NCBI GenBank assembly: GCA_963821885.1
Contig: CAWGFN010000002.1
Coordinates: forward strand, 496,001 to 560,000
From: Oleiagrimonas sp963821885
Lineage (GTDB): Bacteria; Pseudomonadota; Gammaproteobacteria; Xanthomonadales; Rhodanobacteraceae
Length of the DNA: 64,000 nucleotides
Direction of reading: 5' to 3'
A program made the translations under genes and the position numbers. Numbering within the stretch: the stretch's first letter is position 1; the number at the start of each line of letters is the position of its first letter. The notes below the pieces were generated by a model. The model was not told where the DNA came from and ran no database searches. It saw nothing but the letters and a program-made list of their open reading frames with translations. Positions 26,979 through 35,160 of the stretch are shown here, piece after piece.

Positions 26979-28718
26979 TCAGCGGCCGCCGAACAGCCGA
27001 CGGAAGAAGCCGGCCTTCTTCGGCTTGTCGCTGGACGGCGCGGGCTCGGCATGCACCTGGCGGGTGCCGCCATTGTCGCGACCGCCGTCACGACGGCCCT
27101 TGCCCGATGCCGCCTTGTCGTCGCGCGCCTGGCCGTTGCCGCGGCGGCCGCCACCGCCCGGGCGCGACGGGGATGACGCCTGGCCGGTCGTGTCGGCTTG
27201 AGTGCCCCTGCCCTGCGCCGAGCCGCCCGAGCCGCCCGAGCCGTTGCGTCCGCGACCGCCGCGACGACGGCGACGGCGCGGCTTGCCGGTGCTTTCGCCG
27301 CCATCGCCTGCATTCGTGCCGCCGGAGGCGGCCGTCGGGGACGGCGCCGATGCCGCCTCAGCGGAAGCGGGCGCGGCGTCCTGCGCACGCTCGCCACCAC
27401 CCTGCCCACCGCCGCCACCGGAGCGGCGGCGGCGACGCTTGCGCGGCGGACCGCCCGCGCTGGCGGCCGGCGGCGGCGATGCCTCGCCCGCCGGCGCATC
27501 GTCGTCATCGTCGTCCGTCGAGGCGACGCGCGCCGGCATGGCCGGCATCTTCAGCATCGCCGGGTCGATGGTCTCGACCGGAATCTTCTGCTCGATATAG
27601 GCCTCGATGTCGGGCAGGCCCATCGCGTACAGGTCACAGGCGAAGCTGATGGCGTCGCCCTCGGCACCCAGGCGCGCGGTGCGACCGATGCGGTGCACGT
27701 AGTCCTCGGCGTCCTGCGGCAGGTCGTAGTTGAACACATGGCTGACCGCCGGGATGTGCAGGCCGCGCGCGGCCACGTCGGTGGCCACCAGCATGTCGAT
27801 CTGGCTGTCCTTGAAGCGTTGCAGCAGCTTCTGCCGCTTGACCTGCGGCACGTCGCCGGACAGCGCGCCGACGCGATAGCCCTGCTTGCGCAGGCGCTCC
27901 TTGATGCGCTCCACCGCGGCCTTGGTGTTGGCGAACACGATGCTGCGCTCGGGCTTGTGCTGCTCGATCAGGTTCAGCAGCAGCGGCATCTTCTCTTCCT
28001 TGGCCGGGAAGTAGACCACCTGGCGCACGCGGTCGGCGGTGACGTTGTCGGTCTCCACCACCAGCTTTTCGGCCTCGTCCATGTGCTCGTAGGCCAGTTC
28101 CAGCACGCGGTGGCTCAGGGTCGCCGAGAACAGCAGCACCTGGCGCTCGTCGCGAGCCGGCAGGCGGCGGAAGATGTAGCGCACGTCCTTGATGAAGCCG
28201 AGATCGAACATGCGGTCGGCCTCGTCGATCACCATCACCTCGATCGAGTTCAGGCCGAACACGTTCTGCTTGTAGTAGTCCAGCAGGCGGCCCGGCGTGG
28301 CGATGATGATGTCGCAACCATCGCGCAGCTGCTGGCGCTGCTTGTCGTAGTCCACGCCACCGTAGATCAGCGCCATGCGCAGGCCGGTGTCACGGCCGAT
28401 GGCGCGGGCGTCCTTCTCGATCTGGATGGCCAGCTCGCGGGTCGGCGCGATGATCAGGGCGCGCGGGTCGCTGTCCTTGCGGTCCGGGTGCGCCGGCTGC
28501 GTCAGCAGGCGGTTCATCATCGCCACCAGGAAGGCGCAGGTCTTGCCGGTGCCGGTCTGCGCCTGGCCGGCGACATCGCGGCCCTTGAGCGCGACCGGCA
28601 GGGTCAGTGACTGGATCGGCGTGCAGCGGGTGAAGCCGCAGGCATGCAGGCCCTGCTGCAGGCTCGGGTGCAGATCCAGGTTTTCGAAGAAAGTGTCGGT
28701 GAGTACGTGTTCAGCCAT
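26979..28718 (-). CDS. rhlB: DEAD-box RNA helicase RhlB with long C-terminal tail
   Basis: ATP-dependent RNA helicase, the degradosome helicase in gammaproteobacteria. The core (residues 1-395) is complete: GFTRCTPIQ, Walker A AQTGTGKT, PTRELA, ATPGRL, DEAD at 165-168, SAT, IVFANTK, and HRIGRTARLG. Residues about 400-579 form a disordered tail: a run of six aspartates, two arginine clusters (RKRRRRR, PRRRRRRGGRGR), Gly/Ser/Arg repeats, and a final KPKKAGFFRRLFGGR that could be an amphipathic anchor. The tail makes it longer than the E. coli protein (421). It is divergent from trxA-rho, an arrangement I associate with Xanthomonadales. The tail may bind RNA or promote condensates. Confidence 0.94.
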   Translation of the reverse strand: MAEHVLTDTFFENLDLHPSLQQGLHACGFTRCTPIQSLTLPVALKGRDVAGQAQTGTGKTCAFLVAMMNRLLTQPAHPDRKDSDPRALIIAPTRELAIQIEKDARAIGRDTGLRMALIYGGVDYDKQRQQLRDGCDIIIATPGRLLDYYKQNVFGLNSIEVMVIDEADRMFDLGFIKDVRYIFRRLPARDERQVLLFSATLSHRVLELAYEHMDEAEKLVVETDNVTADRVRQVVYFPAKEEKMPLLLNLIEQHKPERSIVFANTKAAVERIKERLRKQGYRVGALSGDVPQVKRQKLLQRFKDSQIDMLVATDVAARGLHIPAVSHVFNYDLPQDAEDYVHRIGRTARLGAEGDAISFACDLYAMGLPDIEAYIEQKIPVETIDPAMLKMPAMPARVASTDDDDDDAPAGEASPPPAASAGGPPRKRRRRRSGGGGGQGGGERAQDAAPASAEAASAPSPTAASGGTNAGDGGESTGKPRRRRRRGGRGRNGSGGSGGSAQGRGTQADTTGQASSPSRPGGGGRRGNGQARDDKAASGKGRRDGGRDNGGTRQVHAEPAPSSDKPKKAGFFRRLFGGR

Positions 28719-29077
28719 GAAATCCGGTCCGGCCGCGGGGCCATGCCCTGCGGGGTTGCAATCGGCGCGCCGGAGTGGCGCTGCCGGGAAAACGGGGGCG
28801 AGGCGGGTCGGCCTCGCGCGGAGGGACTGGCGCGTTGGGGCGCGCTTCGCCGGGCGATTCCGCGGGCCTGGACGGGACCGCCGGCGATTGTCATGCCGAC
28901 CTGTTGAATCCCGTCCCGAGTTGCGCTGGAATGAACGGCGTGCCGCAACGGCAGTCCGCCTTGATTTATCCAGCCCACCCGCCATCTGTGGGTTGTGGCA
29001 AATCTGCCATAGTGTAGCCGATGCCGAACGCCGCGTGCGCGGCCTCGTTTCCCCATGCAACCACGGAGCTCTGCGCA
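28719..29077. other. divergent rhlB-trxA gap
   Basis: These 359 bases contain no credible gene; several open frames on both strands are GC-driven. Most of the space is probably a long rhlB leader, common for RNA helicase genes, plus the two promoters. The most AT-rich part is 28966-29020. No -35/-10 pair was good enough to annotate for either gene. Confidence 0.5.
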
Positions 29078-29404
29078 GTGAGCGATCTCATCACCCACAT
29101 CAACGACAGCGAATTCGAGGCCCAGGTCCTCAATTCGGACATTCCCGTCCTGGTCGACTTCTGGGCCACCTGGTGCGGCCCGTGCAAGGCCATCGCGCCT
29201 ATCCTCGACGAGGTGGCCAAGGACTACGAGGGCCGCCTGAAGGTGGTCAAGGTCGACATCGACCAGAACCAGAAGATGGCCATGAACTACAGCGTGCGTG
29301 GCGTGCCCACCATGATGGTGTTCAAGGGCGGCAAGGTGGAGGCGACGCAGGTCGGCGCCGTGCCAAAGGGCCGCATCACGCAGATGGTCGACAGCCTGGT
29401 CTGA
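29078..29404 (+). CDS. trxA: thioredoxin
   Basis: Cytoplasmic dithiol reductase for ribonucleotide reductase, methionine sulfoxide reductases and others. The 108-residue product is E. coli TrxA in size, with active site FWATWCGPCKAIAPIL, the cis-proline GVPTMMVFKGG and a C-terminal helix. The GTG at 29078 (VSDLITHINDSEFE) is chosen over an ATG 57 bases upstream because it has GGAG at suitable distance and matches the family N-terminus. It lies upstream of rho on the same strand. MsrB and MsrC, encoded later in the window, would use it as reductant. Confidence 0.96.
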   Translation: MSDLITHINDSEFEAQVLNSDIPVLVDFWATWCGPCKAIAPILDEVAKDYEGRLKVVKVDIDQNQKMAMNYSVRGVPTMMVFKGGKVEATQVGAVPKGRITQMVDSLV

Positions 29405-29418
29405 ACGCCGGGGTTCCC

Positions 29419-29450
29419 CGGCCGCGGCGCGCCTTCCGCCGCCGCGGCCG
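29419..29450 (+). other. GC-rich hairpin between trxA and rho
   Basis: Perfect 11-base arms (CGGCCGCGGCG and complement) flank a ten-base loop, starting 15 bases after the trxA stop. There is no T-run, so it is not a standard intrinsic terminator. It could stabilise the trxA 3' end or slow polymerase before the rho leader. Confidence 0.5.
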
Positions 29451-29454
29451 ACGA

Positions 29455-29483
29455 TTGCGGCGGATCGCCCGCCCTGCTAGATT
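29455..29483 (+). promoter_or_regulatory. predicted rho promoter
   Basis: -35 TTGCGG (29455-29460), 17-base spacer, -10 TAGATT (29478-29483). It would give a leader of about 80 bases before the rho GTG. Other species autoregulate rho by termination in the leader; nothing here proves that. Confidence 0.4.
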
Positions 29484-29572
29484 GCTAGCCCTGACGACGG
29501 GCCATTCGAGCCCGCGCATCCGGTTGATCCCCGCCCCTCCTTCCCTTCCACGGCGCCCGACGAGGTCCGTTC

Positions 29573-31270
29573 GTGTCCGATACCGATAGCAAGCCCACCA
29601 CCGAGACGCCGCGTCCGGACGACGCCGCGAGCAACGAGAACACCGCCAAGCCGCGGCGCACGCGCGCCAGCAAGGCCGCCGGCAAGGGCGATGCGCCCGC
29701 CGCGTCGCCTTCGGCTGCGCCAGCGCCAGCGCCAGCGGCCGAAGCCTCCACCGGCGGTGGCGGCGAAAGCGGCTCGAGCGACGGCGGCGGCGACTCCAAC
29801 CGCGCCCAGGGCGACAACCGCAACAAGCAGCGCGGCGGCAACGCCGGCAATCGCGGCAACGCCGGCAACAACGAACGTCGCGGCCGTCGTCGCCGCAACG
29901 AGCGTGGCGGCGGTGGCGGCAATCGCGGCAACAACGCGCCGCGCGGCAACCACGCCGGCCTGCCGATGGACGACGACGAGAACCATGACGCCGGCAGCGA
30001 CGATCGCGTCATCAACCTGACCGAGCTCAAGCGCAAGAACGCCATCGAGCTGCTGGAAACCGCCGATGAGCTGGGCGCCCACGAAGGCGTCGCCCGCGCC
30101 CGCAAGCAGGACGTGATCTTCAACATCCTCAAGGCCCACGCGCGCTCCGGCGGCGGCATCTGGGCCGAGGGCGTGCTGGAAATCCTGCAGGACGGCTTCG
30201 GCTTCATGCGTTCGGCCGACGAGTCCTACCTGGCCGGTCCCGACGACATCTACGTCAGCCCCAGCCAGATCCGCCGCTTCAACCTGCGCACCGGCGACTA
30301 CATCACCGGCCGCGTGCGCCCGCCCAAGGAAGGCGAGCGCTACTTCGCGATGCTGCGCGTGGAGACCATCAACGGCGATCCGCCGGAGGCCTCCAAGAAC
30401 AAGATCCTGTTCGAGAACCTGACCCCGCTGTTCCCGCGCACGGCGTTCCACCTGGAGCGCGGCAACGGTTCGACCGAGGACATCACCGGCCGCATCATCG
30501 ACCTGATCGCGCCGATCGGCCGCGGCCAGCGCGGCCTGCTCGTCTCCCAGCCCAAGGCCGGCAAGACGATGATGCTGCAGAACGTGGCCCAGGCGATCAC
30601 CACCAACCACCCCGACGCGCACGTCATCATCCTGCTGATCGACGAGCGCCCGGAGGAAGTGACCGAGATGCAGCGCACCGTGCGCGCCGAGGTCATCAGC
30701 TCGACCTTCGACGAGCCGGCCGTGCGCCACGTGCAGGTCGCCGAGATGGTGATCGAGCGCGCCAAGCGCCTGGTCGAGCACAAGAAGGACGTGGTCATCC
30801 TGCTCGATTCCATCACCCGCCTGGCGCGCGCCTACAACACCGTGGTGCCGAGCTCGGGCAAGGTGCTGACCGGCGGCGTCGACGCCAACGCCCTGCAGCG
30901 CCCCAAGCGCTTCTTCGGCGCCGCGCGCAACGTCGAGGAAGGCGGCAGCCTGACCATCATCGCCACCGCGCTGATCGACACCGGCAGCAAGATGGACGAG
31001 GTGATCTACGAGGAATTCAAGGGCACTGGCAACATGGAAGTGCACCTGAACCGCCGCATCTCCGAGAAGCGCGTGTACCCGGCCATCGACATCAACCGCT
31101 CCGGCACCCGCCGCGAGGACCTGCTGATCCCGCCGGACCTGCTGCAGAAGATCTGGATCCTGCGCAAGCTGCTGCATCCGATGGACGAGCTGGCGGCGAT
31201 CGAGTTCATGCTCGACAAGATGAAGAACACCAAGACCAACGACGAGTTCTTCAATGCGATGAAGCGGTGA
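29573..31270 (+). CDS. rho: transcription termination factor Rho with 146-residue disordered N-terminal extension
   Basis: Hexameric RNA-dependent ATPase that terminates transcription. The canonical protein begins at about residue 147 (INLTELKRKNAIELLE). The cold-shock RNA-binding domain (GVLEILQDGFGFMRSADESYL) follows, then Walker A QPKAGKTMMLQNVAQ, Walker B (VVILLDSITRLARAYN) and the R-loop region. Before it lie about 146 residues of Ala/Pro, then Gly/Ser, then Asn/Gly/Arg repeats (GGNAGNRGNAGNN, ERRGRRRRNERGGGGGN), against none in E. coli (419 residues in all). The GTG start has GAGG at correct spacing. Similar extensions in other phyla bind RNA and can drive phase separation; here that is inference. 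Confidence 0.96.
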   Translation: MSDTDSKPTTETPRPDDAASNENTAKPRRTRASKAAGKGDAPAASPSAAPAPAPAAEASTGGGGESGSSDGGGDSNRAQGDNRNKQRGGNAGNRGNAGNNERRGRRRRNERGGGGGNRGNNAPRGNHAGLPMDDDENHDAGSDDRVINLTELKRKNAIELLETADELGAHEGVARARKQDVIFNILKAHARSGGGIWAEGVLEILQDGFGFMRSADESYLAGPDDIYVSPSQIRRFNLRTGDYITGRVRPPKEGERYFAMLRVETINGDPPEASKNKILFENLTPLFPRTAFHLERGNGSTEDITGRIIDLIAPIGRGQRGLLVSQPKAGKTMMLQNVAQAITTNHPDAHVIILLIDERPEEVTEMQRTVRAEVISSTFDEPAVRHVQVAEMVIERAKRLVEHKKDVVILLDSITRLARAYNTVVPSSGKVLTGGVDANALQRPKRFFGAARNVEEGGSLTIIATALIDTGSKMDEVIYEEFKGTGNMEVHLNRRISEKRVYPAIDINRSGTRREDLLIPPDLLQKIWILRKLLHPMDELAAIEFMLDKMKNTKTNDEFFNAMKR

Positions 31271-31321
31271 GGACTCGGGACCCGGAACTCGGGACCCGGG
31301 ACTCGTTATCGGGACTCGGGA
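31270..31321. repeat. GGGACTC heptamer repeat array, small copy
   Basis: Directly after the rho stop codon come about seven degenerate heptamers (GGGACTC, GGGACCC, GGAACTC variants). The same unit, on the other strand CCCGAGT, forms the larger arrays at 49113-49254, 49441-49571 and 49731-49786. Confidence 0.7.
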
Positions 31322-31355
31322 AAACGTAGATTCCCGAATAGCCCATGCAACATCG

Positions 31356-31382
31356 AAAAAGCCGGCCCTGTGCCGGCTTTTT
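31356..31382 (+). terminator. intrinsic terminator after rho
   Basis: AAAAAGCCGGC, loop CCTGT, GCCGGCTTTTT. A strong GC stem is flanked by A and T runs, so it could work in both directions. It ends the rho transcript about 90 bases after the stop, beyond the heptamer array. Confidence 0.9.
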
Positions 31383-31438
31383 CGTGCCGCGCGCTGCGTG
31401 ACATACTGGCCGGCGTCACTGACGGACAGGGACGACCC

Positions 31439-32263
31439 ATGCGAAAGGAATGGCTGGCGGTTCTGGGGATCTTTGTCACCGGGCTGGCCGCGGCGGCCGG
31501 ACCGGCGCCGGCAGCGACATCCGCGCACCAGGCGGAGCCCTCCCTGCACGACATGGGCATGAATGCCTGCAGGAACGGACGCAACCTCAACCACGAAGCT
31601 TGGCGCATCCATGCCTATGCGGTGCCTGACGCGGTGTCCAGCACCATGCTGGCTGCCACCGAGGGCGACACCGGCAAGGTGCGTGCCGGACTGGCCGCAC
31701 TGCCCGCGGACACCGTCGCGCGTTGGCGCCAGACGGCCCTGTTGACAGCCGTCCTGAGCAACCGACCGGACACCGCAAGCGCCCTCATGGCCGATGGCGC
31801 CGACCCCGATGCGCGTTCCTGGATACCCCCGTACACCGAACGTTTCTACCAGGCCGTGGCGGCACGCCTCCCCGGCGATCCGCGCTTCGGCGGTCGCAAG
31901 GTAGTCAAGAATCTCCAGGACAGCGGACTGATGCAGAACAAGGGCCAATGGGTCCCGTTCATGCTGAACCAGGCCGCTGCCTGTGACCTGGCACCGGTCA
32001 TCGATGCGCTGGTCCGGGGCGGCGCTTCCGTTAATGCGCACCCGCCCGTGGGTTTCGGACCGCTGGTGACCGCAGTGCAGGGGCAGAACCCGCACGCGTT
32101 GCGCGCCCTGCTCGACCACGGTGCGAACACTTGCTACTTCGACCGCCGCTCAGCGCGATTCGCGAAGCGCGAGCACCGCAAGCCTGTCACTCTGGCCGAC
32201 ATCGCCCGCAAGAACGGCCTGCCCGCCGACCTGGTCGCGCGGCTGCAATGCCACGCGCCATAA
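31439..32263 (+). CDS. exported ankyrin-repeat-like protein
   Basis: A 274-residue product with a signal peptide (WLAVLGIFVTGLAAAAGPAPA) and ankyrin-type helical repeats. TALLTAVLSNRPDTASALMADGADPDARS and FGPLVTAVQGQNPHALRALLDHGANTCYF each have the typical A(L/D)LL..GA.(P/T) turn. Cysteines at several points (NACRNGRNL, AAACDLAP, NTCYFD, LQCHAP) suggest disulfides in the periplasm. The ATG at 31439 has AGGGA before it. The role is unknown. It is followed 28 bases later by the LOG gene, but no functional link is evident. Confidence 0.75.
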   Translation: MRKEWLAVLGIFVTGLAAAAGPAPAATSAHQAEPSLHDMGMNACRNGRNLNHEAWRIHAYAVPDAVSSTMLAATEGDTGKVRAGLAALPADTVARWRQTALLTAVLSNRPDTASALMADGADPDARSWIPPYTERFYQAVAARLPGDPRFGGRKVVKNLQDSGLMQNKGQWVPFMLNQAAACDLAPVIDALVRGGASVNAHPPVGFGPLVTAVQGQNPHALRALLDHGANTCYFDRRSARFAKREHRKPVTLADIARKNGLPADLVARLQCHAP

Positions 32264-32291
32264 TGGGGCGTCTTCGCCACGGAACATCGTC

Positions 32292-32873
32292 ATGCGCATC
32301 TGCGTCTACTGCGCTTCCTCCGACCATGCCGACCCGGTCTATCGCGACGCCGCGCGCGAGCTGGGCGGGCTGCTGGCCGAGGCCGGGCACAGCCTGGTCT
32401 ACGGCGGTGGCTCGCGCGGGTCGATGGGCGCGGTGGCGGACGGCGCGCTGGAGGCCGGCGGCAGCGTGATCGGCATCCTGCCGCGCTTCATGGCGGACCT
32501 GGAATGGGGCCACCCGGGCCTGACCGAGCTGCAGCTGGTCGGGGACATGCGCGAGCGCAAGCACCGGTTGCTGACTGACGCCGACGCGGTGGTCGCCCTG
32601 CCCGGCGGCACCGGCACCATGGAGGAGCTGTTCGAGGCCGTCACGCTCAAGCGGCTGGGGCTCTACCTCAACCCCATCGTGCTGCTGGACACCCGGGGCT
32701 TCTACCAGCCGCTGGACGCCCTGATGCAGCAGATGATCGACGAGCGCTTCATGAACCCCGAGCACGCGCGCATGTGGCAGCTGGTGCCCACGCCCGCCGA
32801 GGTGTTGCCGGCGATTCTCAACGCCGAGCCCTGGGACGAGAACGCGCGCGATTACGCCGCGGTGCGCGAATAG
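32292..32873 (+). CDS. LOG-family protein (TIGR00730)
   Basis: A 193-residue Rossmann-fold protein of the lysine-decarboxylase-like/LOG family. The hallmark PGGTGTMEELFEAVTLKRLG motif (phosphate and catalytic region) is intact, as is LVYGGGSRGSMGAVADGAL. Members hydrolyse nucleoside 5'-monophosphates to base and ribose 5-phosphate, as in cytokinin activation in plants. In bacteria the physiological substrate is usually unknown, although an AMP nucleosidase activity is common; the separate amn gene earlier in the window does similar chemistry. Cytoplasmic. Confidence 0.88.
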   Translation: MRICVYCASSDHADPVYRDAARELGGLLAEAGHSLVYGGGSRGSMGAVADGALEAGGSVIGILPRFMADLEWGHPGLTELQLVGDMRERKHRLLTDADAVVALPGGTGTMEELFEAVTLKRLGLYLNPIVLLDTRGFYQPLDALMQQMIDERFMNPEHARMWQLVPTPAEVLPAILNAEPWDENARDYAAVRE

Positions 32874-32885
32874 GCAATTCCCTGC

Positions 32886-33012
32886 GCGCGCCTGCAGCGC
32901 GAACCCCCACCCAGCCTCCCCCTGCGAGCAGGGGGAGGAGCCAGAATTGCGACATTGGGCTTCCTCCCCTGCCAGGGGAGGATTGAGGTGGGGTACGCGC
33001 CGCAGGCGCGTG
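32886..33012. repeat. composite palindromic element with CCTCCCC hairpins
   Basis: Outer ends are inverted (CGCGCCTGCAGCGCG near 32886, CGCGCCGCAGGCGCG near 32998). Next inside come CCCCCACC and its complement GGTGGGG. Then two hairpins: CCTCCCCCTG-CGAG-CAGGGGGAGG (32915-32938) and CCTCCCCTG-C-CAGGGGAGG (32963-32981). A related set occurs at 55195-55325. This looks like a non-autonomous palindromic repeat in the gap between the LOG and msrB genes. Confidence 0.65.
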
Positions 33013-33071
33013 TAAGCATCCATGCTCTGGCGCGGTCCATATACGGGCGAAGCAAGCTCACGGAGCCCACC

Positions 33072-33599
33072 ATGCATCGACGCCGTTTCCTGATCACCGC
33101 CGTCGGCGCCACCGGCGCCCTGCTGCTGGGTGGCTGTGGGCGCAGCCGTGCCGGCCAGGCCATCAGCGCCGCGCCGGTCGACGGCCACTGGAACCTGACC
33201 CCGGAACAATGGCGATCGCGCCTGACCCCGGCGCAATTCCGCATCCTGCGCGAGGCCGGCACCGAGCCGCCCTTCAGCAGCCCGCTGGACCACGAGACCC
33301 GCGCCGGCATCTACCACTGCGCCGGCTGCGCCTTGCCGCTGTTCAGCTCGACCGCCAAGTACGATTCGGGCACCGGCTGGCCGAGCTTCTTCCGGCCGCT
33401 GGCCGACGCCGTGGCCACGCGCAACGACACCTCGCTGATGATGGACCGCACCGAGGTGCACTGCCGGCGCTGCGGCGGCCACCTGGGCCACGTGTTCGAC
33501 GACGGCCCGCCACCGACCGGCCTGCGCTACTGCATGAACGGACTGGCGCTGGATTTCCATCCCGGCGAGCCCTCACCGACCGACCGCTCGCCCGCCTAG
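33072..33599 (+). CDS. msrB: methionine-R-sulfoxide reductase MsrB, exported form
   Basis: It reduces protein-bound methionine-R-sulfoxide. The 175-residue product begins with a twin-arginine/lipoprotein-like signal (HRRRFLITAVGATGALLLGGC, cysteine 22), so it is likely periplasmic or membrane-tethered, unlike the usual cytoplasmic MsrB. The domain has zinc cysteines at 83, 86, 131 and 134 (YHCAGCALPLF, HCRRCGGHLGHVF) and the catalytic cysteine 154 in LRYCMNGLALDF, where RYCIN is usual. GTGWPSFF is present. An exported MsrB needs a periplasmic electron supply, and none is visible next to it. The start at 33072 is fixed by the signal sequence. Confidence 0.9.
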   Translation: MHRRRFLITAVGATGALLLGGCGRSRAGQAISAAPVDGHWNLTPEQWRSRLTPAQFRILREAGTEPPFSSPLDHETRAGIYHCAGCALPLFSSTAKYDSGTGWPSFFRPLADAVATRNDTSLMMDRTEVHCRRCGGHLGHVFDDGPPPTGLRYCMNGLALDFHPGEPSPTDRSPA

Positions 33600-33715
33600 T
33601 CCTTGCGGGACCACCGTTTCCCTTTGCGACCCCCGGCGTTCGCCCCGGCGCCCCTTCCATTTCGGCCGCATCGCCCCCACAGTGGGGCGATGCACTTCGC
33701 GCAAGGATTCATCCG

Positions 33716-35086
33716 GTGTCGATACCCAGCTCCGCCAAGACCACCCCGATCACCGATCCGCGCCAGCTGACCGCATACGTGGCCAGCGGGGAAAAGCCCC
33801 GCGAGGCCTGGCGCATCGGCACCGAGCACGAGAAATTCGGCTTCCGCCAGGACGACCTGCGCCCGCCCACCTACGAGGGCGAGCGCGGCATCCGCGCGCT
33901 GCTGGAAGGCATCGCCGCCAAGCACGGCTGGGACATCGCCCGCGAGGGCGAGCTGCCGCTGGCGCTGGCCCGCGAGGGCGCCTCGATCACCCTGGAGCCG
34001 GCCGGCCAGCTGGAGCTGTCCGGCGCCATGCTGGAAACCATCCACCAGACCTGCCGCGAGGTGAACGGGCACCTGGCCGAGGTGCGCTCGGTGGCCGACG
34101 GCCTGGGCCTGGGCTTCCTCGGCATGGGCTTCCAGCCCAAGTGGACGCGCGAGGAGATGCCGTGGATGCCCAAGGGCCGCTACGCCATCATGCGCCGCTA
34201 CATGCCGACCCGCGGCCAGCTGGGCCTGGACATGATGAAGCGCACCTGCACGGTGCAGGTGAACCTGGATTTCTCCAGCGAGGCGGACATGGTCAAGAAG
34301 TTCCGCGTCGCCCTGGCGCTGCAGCCGGTGGCCACCGCGCTGTTCGCCGACTCGCCGTTCACCGACGGCAAGCCCAACGGGTACCTGTCAGCTACCGCTC
34401 GCACGTGTGGACCGACACCGACCCGGACCGCACCGGCATGCTGGACTTCGTGTTCGAGGACGGCTTCGGCTACGAGCGCTGGGTCGACTACATCCTCGAC
34501 GTGCCGATGTACTTCACCATGCAGGACGGCCAGCCGGTCGACGTCGCCGGACGCAGCTTCCGCGACTTCCTCGCCGGCAAGCTGCCCGAACTGCCGGGCG
34601 TGACGCCGACCCTGCGCGACTTCGACGACCACATGACCACCACCTTCCCGGAAGTGCGCATGAAGCGCTTCCTGGAGATGCGCGGTGCCGACGGCGGTCC
34701 CTGGGGCCGCCTGTGCGCGCTGCCAGCGCTGTGGGTGGGCCTGCTGTACGACGACACCGCGCTGGACGCGGCCTGGGACCTGGTCAAGGACTTCACGATG
34801 GAAGAGCGCCACGCCCTGCGCGATGGCGTGCCGAAACATGCGTTGAAGCTGCCCTTCCGCGGCGCCACGGTGCGCGAACTGGCGCTGGAGACGCTGAAGA
34901 TCGCCGGCCACGGCCTCAAGCGCCGCGCCCGCGTCAACGAGCACGGCAGCCGACGAGACCATCTTCCTGCAGCCGCTGCTGGAACTGGCCCAGGCCGGCC
35001 AGACCCCGGCCGAGCGCAAGCTGGAGCTGTTCCACGGGCCGTGGAACGGCAGCGTGGACCCGGTGTTCCGCGAGTTCGCGTACTGA
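33716..35086 (+). pseudogene. gshA: glutamate--cysteine ligase (plant-type GshA), two frameshifts
   Basis: First enzyme of glutathione synthesis. From GTG 33716 (AAGGA upstream) the family sequence runs well (EAWRIGTEHEKFGF, SITLEPAGQLELSGA, FLGMGFQPKW, MPTRGQLGLDMMKRTCTVQVNLDF) to about 34388. It continues in the preceding frame (SYRSHVWTDTDPDRTGMLDF ... LETLKIAGHGLKRRARVNEHGS) to about 34945, then returns to the first frame (ADETIFLQPLLELAQAGQ ... SVDPVFREFAY, stop 35084-35086). Rejoined it is a normal enzyme of about 456 residues with no lost segment, which favours sequence error over decay. As written, neither half would be functional. Confidence 0.8.
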
Positions 35087-35108
35087 ATCACCGCGACCAG
35101 CCGACATG

Positions 35109-35137
35109 AAAAAGGCCGGCGTGACGCCGGCCTTTTT
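35109..35137. terminator. bidirectional intrinsic terminator
   Basis: AAAAA, stem GGCCGGC, loop GTGAC, stem GCCGGCC, TTTTT. It lies between the rightward gshA and the leftward M3 peptidase gene, 23 bases past each stop codon, and can serve both. Confidence 0.92.
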
Positions 35138-35160
35138 CAGTGTTGCAGGACGCAGGTGGC

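Noticed and set aside
28644..29017. Small genes in the rhlB-trxA gap
   Set aside because: Open frames without ribosome sites or family similarity; the region is better read as leader and promoter DNA.
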